The notes beneath the pieces were generated by a model. The model worked only from the letters and a program-made list of their open reading frames with translations, made no database searches and was not told the origin of the DNA. Shown here one piece after another: positions 7,604 to 12,981 of a DNA stretch of 12,981 nt. A program made the position numbers and the translations under genes. Within the stretch, counting starts at the first letter, position 1. Every line of letters begins with the position of its first letter. The stretch comes from Planctomycetaceae bacterium (GTDB lineage: Bacteria > Planctomycetota > Planctomycetia > Planctomycetales > Planctomycetaceae): positions 1-12,981 of the forward strand of contig JAJDEK010000076.1 of the NCBI GenBank assembly GCA_029259875.1, given 5' to 3'.

Positions 7604-8236
7604 ATGAATTCACAATCGGAAAATCACTCCGAGAATGTTACAGAGGGTACTGAATTATTAGGGCCTGAAGTCTGGAACTTACCCAATTTGATCACCGTTA
7701 GTCGACTGGTGCTTGCACTGATTCTGTTTGTGATGATTTATATGGAAGGGTGGTGGAAGACTTCAGCGGTACTATTTATTATTGCCGCTGCAACAGACTT
7801 TCTCGATGGCTATTTTGCCCGGAAATACAATCAGGTCACTACGCTCGGTCGTATACTCGACCCGTTTGTGGATAAATTCATCATCTGTGGTGCGTTCATT
7901 TTTCTGTTAGAACGTGGCCCCGCTTCCGGAATCAATGCCTGGTTTGTGTTAATTATCATTGGACGGGAAATGTTCATCACCAGTTTGCGCGGTTTTCTGG
8001 AACAACACGGACGAGATTTTTCCGCCAGTTGGAGCGGTAAAATTAAAATGGGAGTACAGTGTGTCGCAGTGATTCTCTGCCTGCTTTCGTTAAGCCCAGA
8101 GTCCCCATTTAATACGCCTGCCTTTATTCTGCTGCGGGACATTTCTATCTGGTCTACAGCGATTATCACAATCTATAGTGGCATTGATTATGTTTTGCGG
8201 GCAGCTAGAATGCTCCGACAGTCACCGCTCAAATAA
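7604..8236 (+). CDS. pgsA: CDP-alcohol phosphatidyltransferase, probable phosphatidylglycerophosphate synthase
   Basis: Integral membrane enzyme of 210 residues that probably joins CDP-diacylglycerol and glycerol 3-phosphate to give phosphatidylglycerol phosphate, the precursor of phosphatidylglycerol and cardiolipin. The complete CDP-alcohol phosphatidyltransferase signature is present: Asp65, Asp68, Gly69, Ala72, Arg73, Gly82, Asp86 and Asp90, in ATDFLDGYFAR followed by TTLGRILDPFVDK. The preceding WNLPNLITVSRLV (24-36) is typical of PgsA proteins. Hydrophobic segments lie near 30-47, 53-64, 92-102, 111-122, 148-164 and 181-198. The start is ATG 7604; a TTG at 7556 would add 16 residues but lies upstream of the predicted transcription start. 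Length suits PgsA better than phosphatidylserine synthase; substrate choice within the family is inferred from overall resemblance. It stands alone, about 170 bases from either neighbour. Confidence 0.9.
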   Translation: MNSQSENHSENVTEGTELLGPEVWNLPNLITVSRLVLALILFVMIYMEGWWKTSAVLFIIAAATDFLDGYFARKYNQVTTLGRILDPFVDKFIICGAFIFLLERGPASGINAWFVLIIIGREMFITSLRGFLEQHGRDFSASWSGKIKMGVQCVAVILCLLSLSPESPFNTPAFILLRDISIWSTAIITIYSGIDYVLRAARMLRQSPLK

Positions 8237-8328
8237 TTTTCATATTCATTCAAGCTCATTGATAATCAGATTTTGGGCTTCAAGAATTTTATAAATTCAA
8301 TTATAGATTTGGAAATTCCTAGAGATCA

Positions 8329-8369
8329 AGTGGAATTACCACTCACCTTAGTTGGCTTTGAAGTATAAA
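8329..8369 (+). promoter_or_regulatory. Possible promoter and overlapping inverted repeat before the site-2 protease gene
   Basis: TATAAA (8364-8369) lies 46 bases before the ATG at 8416 in an AT-rich gap. No good -35 box is seen, but the inverted repeat AGTGG-AATTA-CCACT (8329-8343) touches the place where it would be (about 8341-8346). The arrangement would suit an operator over the promoter; the arms are only 5 bases, so chance is not excluded. Confidence 0.25.
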
Positions 8370-8415
8370 ATACGACAACTGAATCATTCCAATTTCTATT
8401 TTTAGACCTAAGCTT

Positions 8416-9420
8416 ATGTCTGACGCAAAGAATCCACAACTTCCTTCTGAGCATGTCATAATTGTTCAACCTAGTGACTACCAGACAGAAATCAACGATT
8501 ATGCACCTCTGAAGCCAGCTCAACAGTCTCGCATGCCTGCGCCGCGCAGTAAGGTTCCGCTCATTCTTTTTATATTAACATGTTTGAGCACATTTATTGT
8601 AGGTGGTTTAAGTCATAACCCATTTGTACCTGTGCCAGCCCAGTTCGCTGAACTATACCGATACATACAAGATATCGGCTGGGAAACATTTGTGTTTCGT
8701 GGGTTTTCTTATGCAGGACCTGTCATGCTGATTCTGCTGTCACATGAAATGGGCCATTACTTGCAATCAAGGCGATATGGCATTCCTGCCACACGCCCCA
8801 TTTTTATTCCCATGCCGATGAGCCCTTTTGGTACGATGGGAGCAGTCATCCTACAACGTGGAGGTGTCGCAAACCGCAAACAGATGTTTGATATCGCTGT
8901 TTCAGGGCCCCTCGCAGGTCTCGTCTTTGCAATTCCATTTGCCTTTTGGGGAACTCTGAATTCGACTATCGGCACCAAAAGTTATCTGGCAGGGAGCTAC
9001 AGTTATGGAGAACCATTAATCCTGAAATGGATGATCACTCTGATTCACGGACCACTGGCAGAAAATCAGGAAGTCCTGCTAAATCCAATGTTATTTGCCG
9101 GTTGGGTCGGTATCTTTATCACTGCTTTAAACTTGCTTCCTATCGGCCAGCTCGATGGAGGCCACATTCTTTATACGTTGATTGGCAAAAAAGCGAACCA
9201 TGCGGCACGGTTATTTATGATCATCGCAATTGTTTACATGGCCTACAATCAGGAGTTTGGATACTCATTACTCATTCTGCTACTGGTCTTTTTTGGAATC
9301 ACTCATCCTCCCACAGCGGACGATACGGTTCCTTTGGGAACAACGCGTATCGTTTTAGGCTGGCTCACTCTTGCGTTTTTTATTATCGGCTTTACTGTCA
9401 CACCGATTATTTTTCATTAA
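8416..9420 (+). CDS. Site-2 protease family (M50) intramembrane zinc metalloprotease
   Basis: Polytopic membrane protein of 334 residues in the M50 / site-2 protease family, which cleaves substrates within the membrane. The zinc motif HEMGH (110-114, catalytic Glu111) lies in a hydrophobic segment. The third zinc ligand is expected at Asp247 in NLLPIGQLDGGH (239-250). Both motifs are intact, and FGTMGAVI (138-145) also fits the S2P-like/EGY group. Membrane segments lie near 47-66, 98-116, 158-178, 224-248, 264-292 and 311-332. A hydrophilic, proline-containing N-terminal tail of about 45 residues is probably cytosolic. There is no PDZ domain as in RseP, so it need not be the sigma-E-type regulator, and no anti-sigma gene is nearby; its substrate is unknown. 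The start is the ATG at 8416 with no clear Shine-Dalgarno. It converges on the minus-strand operon at a strong inverted repeat. Confidence 0.9.
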   Translation: MSDAKNPQLPSEHVIIVQPSDYQTEINDYAPLKPAQQSRMPAPRSKVPLILFILTCLSTFIVGGLSHNPFVPVPAQFAELYRYIQDIGWETFVFRGFSYAGPVMLILLSHEMGHYLQSRRYGIPATRPIFIPMPMSPFGTMGAVILQRGGVANRKQMFDIAVSGPLAGLVFAIPFAFWGTLNSTIGTKSYLAGSYSYGEPLILKWMITLIHGPLAENQEVLLNPMLFAGWVGIFITALNLLPIGQLDGGHILYTLIGKKANHAARLFMIIAIVYMAYNQEFGYSLLILLLVFFGITHPPTADDTVPLGTTRIVLGWLTLAFFIIGFTVTPIIFH

Positions 9421-9445
9421 AGCGAAAGTGAATACTCTGGTTCTG

Positions 9446-9480
9446 AAGTAAGCTCAAATCAAAATCATTTGAGCTTACTT
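9446..9480. terminator. Perfect 14-bp inverted repeat between convergent genes (bidirectional terminator candidate)
   Basis: AAGTAAGCTCAAAT (9446-9459) and ATTTGAGCTTACTT (9467-9480) are exact inverted copies around a 7-base loop. It starts 25 bases after the site-2 protease stop. On the minus strand one arm is made of the last four sense codons (Ser-Lys-Leu-Lys) plus the first base of the stop codon of the 9465-10919 gene. No U-run follows on either strand, so it differs from a classic intrinsic terminator, but position and perfection strongly suggest a shared terminator. Confidence 0.7.
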
Positions 9481-10919
9481 AGAATTTGCTCTGCGCGAAA
9501 GACAATTTCCAGGTCTTTATTTTTGCTGGCTTTCTGCAACTGACTTTGCGCAGCTTTGCCATACTCTTCAAGCTTTTTTTGAGCTGCTTCGCGTTGCTCC
9601 CAATTTGTATCTCCCAATTGTAAAATTAATTGATCAATGCGTTTTTGTAACGCAGGATCGGCATCTAACAAAATTACAATTGCAATCCTACGGGTCACAT
9701 CAGGAAATGGGGTGATTTCAATTGGCAGAATTTTGTCAAGGTATCCTTCATCCATGCAATATACTACCGTAGCCTGGTCTTTACGAAATGCATGCTGTCT
9801 GAGAATATTTAATACATGTGTGATTTCCGGTTTTCCTAGACCTAGTTCTACTAGTTTTTTCTCCCAGATACTAAGGATACTTGCTTGGGACTGCGAAGCG
9901 TTTTCAGAAAAAGGGACTTCTACTGCTGGAACTTTTTTCGCTGCGGGAGCCACTGCTTTGGGTTTGGTCGATGGTTTGGCTGACGTTTTCGCCAATGTGG
10001 GAAGTGCACCGATTGCCCGTAATTGGCCACCTAAAACAGCCAATTGATTTGTTTTTTTCTTTTTCGCTGTACTTTTCAGATTTTCTTCTGAGAGTGGGTC
10101 AGCAACTTTCGGCTTTGCTGTTTTGCTCGATTTAGTTTCTGATTTCTTCTCTTTTTTGATTCCTGGAATCTGTTCAATGGATGCTAACTTCCAGCCCTCT
10201 TTTTCCATTGATGGCTGTAGAATAGTAACATGCTCTAACGGAAATGCTTGACTATTCTGAATTTGAAAGTGGCCGTCTTTCGAATGACTCAGAACAATTC
10301 GAGGCACATGATTTAATTCAACATCATATAAAATAAAACGTTCGGTCTTATCGAGGCCTTTCACAAACAACCGATCACTATTTTGTAAATGACGAAGCCA
10401 GTGTTGCTCTGCCATATTCATGCTGGGTTGAGCATTTTTCAACAGATTTTGAGATCGCCAGTAAATTCGTTTTGATTGAATCCTCGCTGTAGGCCAGTGC
10501 GATAAAAATCGACCAGAAGGAAATTCAATGAGTACATCAATATCTTTTACAGCCGGGCCTTCAAACGTGATTAAACCGAGAGGGGCAGGCTTACTACTTT
10601 CGCTAGAGTCTGCACTCAATCTGCGGGACAACATATACCCGGGAGTTGTTGAGCGAAATAAAGTAGCGTCATTCAATTTTTTACCATGCGCCGAGAGAAG
10701 AAATACATTCACGTCGCGGGCAATCAACTGAGAGATTTTTTGTTTCTTCTTCGCTGGTTCACCCGCCCCCAGTTTGTTCATGTTCAATGAACAGCAAATA
10801 GAACACACAACAATTAGCATCACATAAAGGCATTTATTTAGATTGCCAAAAACAACTAAGTATCCCCGATTTTGAGGTTCATGTTGTAGTGTCTTCACAT
10901 TTGGATGGAAATAATTCAT
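9465..10919 (-). CDS. Exported lysine-rich protein with C-terminal HEAT-like repeat, function unknown
   Basis: A protein of 484 residues that I do not recognise as a named family. The N-terminus has an unusually long polar stretch (1-28) before a hydrophobic segment (about 31-45, LYVMLIVVCSICCSL), so it may be a signal peptide with a long n-region or a membrane anchor. Residues 60-250 look like a beta-rich domain. Residues 254-335 are a low-complexity Lys/Ala/Pro/Ser linker. The C-terminus (about 425-484) is helical, with LGDTNWEQREAAQKKL and IVFRAEQILSKL, resembling the HEAT-like repeat seen at the ends of many planctomycete proteins. The ATG at 10919 lies 14 bases after the upstream stop; a TTG at 10937 overlaps that stop (TTGA) and would add six residues. 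It is the last gene of a minus-strand operon, translationally close to the NPCBM gene. An envelope role is inferred only from export and neighbours. Confidence 0.78.
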   Translation of the reverse strand: MNYFHPNVKTLQHEPQNRGYLVVFGNLNKCLYVMLIVVCSICCSLNMNKLGAGEPAKKKQKISQLIARDVNVFLLSAHGKKLNDATLFRSTTPGYMLSRRLSADSSESSKPAPLGLITFEGPAVKDIDVLIEFPSGRFLSHWPTARIQSKRIYWRSQNLLKNAQPSMNMAEQHWLRHLQNSDRLFVKGLDKTERFILYDVELNHVPRIVLSHSKDGHFQIQNSQAFPLEHVTILQPSMEKEGWKLASIEQIPGIKKEKKSETKSSKTAKPKVADPLSEENLKSTAKKKKTNQLAVLGGQLRAIGALPTLAKTSAKPSTKPKAVAPAAKKVPAVEVPFSENASQSQASILSIWEKKLVELGLGKPEITHVLNILRQHAFRKDQATVVYCMDEGYLDKILPIEITPFPDVTRRIAIVILLDADPALQKRIDQLILQLGDTNWEQREAAQKKLEEYGKAAQSQLQKASKNKDLEIVFRAEQILSKLK

Positions 10920-10933
10920 AAAACAGTCTTTGT

Positions 10934-12757
10934 TCAATTTTTAACGGCGGTCAATTCTTTCGGAGTTGCACGGATTAACTTGGGATCTCCCCAAACAAAG
11001 CGGTCTCCCACATTTTGACCTTTTCCAAAGTCAACAGACAAAGTTAATGTCTCGCAACCGGTGACATCCAAACTTAGTGGTTCCTGTTTTGTTGCAATTG
11101 TAAATTCTTTTTTCTCATAAAGTGTTTTACCATCGGCAACAATCGTCACACTTACGTTACCAAGATATCCCGATCCATTTTGGAGTCCTATTGTAGATTG
11201 AAACCGTTCGAAATTTTTCCCCAGAGAATAAATCAACTCGGTTTTGGAATGTACACACAACCCTTTTTGAAATACTTTTTTACCAACTTGAAGAGGAAGA
11301 CCAGAGAATGACTTATTAACTTGATACGCATAGACCTGATTAAAGAAAGGAACCTGTTCGACAGACTTAGGAATCATTTCTGTAAGCGGAACTGACCGTG
11401 CATTGATCGTTTTAATTGCTACCGTGTAAACTTTGGAAAGAGTAAGTTGATTTCCCCAAGGCATCTTAACGACAATTTCAGTCCCTTTATCGAGCGAAAC
11501 TTCGCCTGGAATTTTCGAAGAGCCAATCAAGCTAACTATACTTTGTAATTCAAGAGTTGACCCTTTTGTGAGCCGGTTTTTGTGCAGAACCAACCCCACG
11601 ATTCTGTCCAGACCAATTTCTCGTTCCTGCCCTTGATATTTAAAAAGCAAGGTCTGTTCTTTAATCCCGAGAACTTCACCAGAAACACGGTGCACATTAC
11701 CGTCTTTTGTTAACACATAAGCAGAATCTTCTGTCTTCGATTCTCCTTTTCGATCTGCTCTCCAGGTTTTCTTCTTATCGGTTTGGATCTTCCAGAGTTC
11801 GTGCAGTGCCTCTGGTTTTAAGGAGAGATCCACTTCTTTTTCAGCAACTTGAAAACGGAAATCTGCCCCGTCTTTGCTCCACCCTTTAATGCTGCCCGTC
11901 AATTCGCCCTTTTGAGAAAAGGTAACTCGCCAGCCAGTGTCTTTCTTACTTTTTGCCTGTTTGTAAAGCTCTCTGGGATAGGCTCCCACATAAAACTTCA
12001 TCTTACTGTTTTTATCTGTCTCAATATAAAACGTGTACTCTCCATCTTTCGTAATTCGGATTAACCCCTCATAAACAAAACCAAAATGGATTGCACTTCG
12101 GCGGGTTAGCAAAGCCAGACGAGGAACTGTCCCATATTTTTTAACGGGAATATACTTCAAATCATGGATGGATTTCACTTCTTCAGGTGGTTTCCATTCC
12201 ATTAATCGATAAGCAATACTAGACTCCGCTTTCTTGACATCTAATGGAAGACGAAATCCCTCTTTATCGACCTGATATTCTTTTGTAGGGATCGCGCGGA
12301 CTTCATCATTAACTCGATATAACATTCCCTGTGGCACCACGGCTTTTTTTATGTTCGGTCCCGACATCGAAATATTAAGCTTTGCAAATCCTACCGTATG
12401 ATAATAGGGAAGCGTGAAACGATGAAAGCCTTTTCTCAATTTCACTTTCCCCGTACGTGGTCCTTTGGAATAGCTAGGTTTTTCTCCATCAATCAATAAT
12501 TGACTAAGATTCTTCGGCAGGGAAGGTTGGATAAAATTATAGGATGTCACATCAAATATATTTATTTTTTGTAATGAGTCACCTACTTGAACCGTCATCG
12601 TCTTCGAATCAATAGATCGGATCTCCCCCGAGACTTTCTTCCCATCATAGAGGACGATCTGATCCGCTAGAGCCGGAGACCAGACAAAAATGAGCAAACT
12701 GTACCCTATGCTGGGAACCAGCAAGCAATTCTTAATTAGCGATTTCTTCAAATACAT
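10934..12757 (-). CDS. Exported NPCBM-domain protein with PA14-like and repeated small beta domains
   Basis: Exported protein of 607 residues. A signal peptide spans 1-31 (cleavage likely after ALA). A small beta unit follows (33-75: VLYDGKKVSGEI, then NIFDVTSYNF). Residues 100-260 resemble a PA14-type carbohydrate-binding fold (RKGFHRFTLPYYHTVGF, then FVYEGLIRITKDGEYTFYIE). Further units like the first lie near 281-320, 348-392 and more weakly 398-447. Residues about 470-600 are an NPCBM/NEW2-type domain, first described at the N-termini of glycosidases and thought to bind carbohydrate; FQKGLCVHSKTELIY (496-510), FQSTIGL and DRFVWGDPKLI are its clearest parts. No catalytic domain is visible, so it is probably a binding or scaffold protein outside the cytoplasm. 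The ATG at 12757 has GAG and AAG purine tracts just upstream and lies 4 bases after the preceding stop, which indicates translational coupling. Confidence 0.85.
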   Translation of the reverse strand: MYLKKSLIKNCLLVPSIGYSLLIFVWSPALADQIVLYDGKKVSGEIRSIDSKTMTVQVGDSLQKINIFDVTSYNFIQPSLPKNLSQLLIDGEKPSYSKGPRTGKVKLRKGFHRFTLPYYHTVGFAKLNISMSGPNIKKAVVPQGMLYRVNDEVRAIPTKEYQVDKEGFRLPLDVKKAESSIAYRLMEWKPPEEVKSIHDLKYIPVKKYGTVPRLALLTRRSAIHFGFVYEGLIRITKDGEYTFYIETDKNSKMKFYVGAYPRELYKQAKSKKDTGWRVTFSQKGELTGSIKGWSKDGADFRFQVAEKEVDLSLKPEALHELWKIQTDKKKTWRADRKGESKTEDSAYVLTKDGNVHRVSGEVLGIKEQTLLFKYQGQEREIGLDRIVGLVLHKNRLTKGSTLELQSIVSLIGSSKIPGEVSLDKGTEIVVKMPWGNQLTLSKVYTVAIKTINARSVPLTEMIPKSVEQVPFFNQVYAYQVNKSFSGLPLQVGKKVFQKGLCVHSKTELIYSLGKNFERFQSTIGLQNGSGYLGNVSVTIVADGKTLYEKKEFTIATKQEPLSLDVTGCETLTLSVDFGKGQNVGDRFVWGDPKLIRATPKELTAVKN

Positions 12758-12761
12758 TAAC

Positions 12762-12980
12762 TTACTCTTGTTTCTCAGAAGCGGTCTTATTTTTATCTAC
12801 TGCTTGATTGCGCGCTAAACGACGAAAATAGTCAGCCAGAATATCTTCATAGCCTGGGGGAAATCCTTCTGTACGAGACTGAAGGATTTTTTCGCGTTGT
12901 TTGGGAGTGAGATCGGCCCAGTTTCTTCCTTTTTTATCAGGTGCTTTCAATTTTCCCTGACCCCCGGGACCTCCTGCCAA
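12762..12980 (-). CDS. C-terminal end of a hypothetical protein (runs off the right edge)
   Basis: The frame is open to the window edge; 72 residues are visible, with a TAA stop at 12764-12762. The leading codon is an in-frame TTG (12980) that most likely encodes an internal Leu rather than a start. A Gly/Pro-rich stretch (LAGGPGGQG) leads into WADLTPKQREKILQ and then GFPPGYEDILADYFRRLAR, a helical tail type I associate with planctomycete exported or membrane proteins, followed by a polar end (DKNKTASEKQE). It is the most upstream visible gene of the minus-strand operon and ends 4 bases before the NPCBM gene. The function cannot be told from this fragment. Confidence 0.7.
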   Translation of the reverse strand: MAGGPGGQGKLKAPDKKGRNWADLTPKQREKILQSRTEGFPPGYEDILADYFRRLARNQAVDKNKTASEKQE

Positions 12981-12981
12981 C

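Noticed and set aside
8946..9431. A 161-residue plus-strand frame overlapping the site-2 protease gene
   Set aside because: It is an alternative frame of the same DNA, rich in Arg/Ser/His with no membrane segments, whereas the main frame carries the zinc motifs and membrane helices.
9637..10135. Two plus-strand frames opposite the lysine-rich protein gene
   Set aside because: They arise from the antisense of a lysine-rich low-complexity region; no motif, start signal or conserved pattern supports them.
1..12981. tRNA, rRNA, CRISPR array, insertion sequence or prophage
   Set aside because: No cloverleaf, conserved rRNA segment, regularly spaced repeat, transposase or phage-type protein was seen on either strand.

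Overview
The window looks like ordinary chromosomal DNA from a planctomycete (Planctomycetota). This rests on several things: an exported PQQ-type beta-propeller opening with a WPQWRG-type motif, an extended secreted YdjY-domain protein, an exported NPCBM-domain protein, a lysine-rich exported protein ending in a REAAQKxL/AEQIL helical repeat, few clear Shine-Dalgarno sequences, and base composition that by eye is somewhat AT-leaning. I cannot fix the genus; a Gimesia-like member of Planctomycetaceae is only a guess. I see no tRNA, rRNA, CRISPR array, transposase, phage gene or other sign of recent transfer.

Layout. Bases 2-889 (+) hold a sugar phosphate isomerase/epimerase-like TIM-barrel protein whose frame is still open at the left edge. 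Its stop lies 4 bases from the end of the convergent YdjY-domain gene (894-1844, -). Next is a macrodomain protein resembling O-acetyl-ADP-ribose deacetylase (2001-2540, -). A divergent AT-rich gap then leads into a plus-strand run: GT4 glycosyltransferase (2696-3811), asnB-type amidotransferase (3868-5880), exported PQQ-like beta-propeller (6079-7434), PgsA-type CDP-alcohol phosphatidyltransferase (7604-8236) and a site-2 protease family membrane protein (8416-9420). Only the first two are close enough (56 bases) to suggest one transcript; the others are separated by about 170-200 bases holding possible promoters and stem-loops.

From 9465 to the right edge, three minus-strand genes form a tight operon. 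In transcription order they are a partial gene entering from the right edge, an NPCBM-domain protein, and a lysine-rich exported protein. The spacings are 4 and 14 bases. This operon meets the site-2 protease gene head-on at a perfect 14-bp inverted repeat (9446-9480) that contains the stop codon of the minus-strand gene.

How the genes may work together. The GT4-AsnB pair suggests assembly and amidation of a surface polysaccharide, or simply asparagine synthesis beside a sugar transferase. PgsA makes the phosphatidylglycerol phosphate precursor of anionic phospholipids. At least four products carry export signals (YdjY, beta-propeller, NPCBM, lysine-rich protein), so the region leans towards envelope and periplasmic functions. 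No gap without a gene exceeds 300 bases. The most interesting parts are the secreted three-gene operon, the internally repeated small beta domains in its NPCBM protein, and the non-coding stem-loops. I found no convincing new defence, mobile or RNA-guided system.
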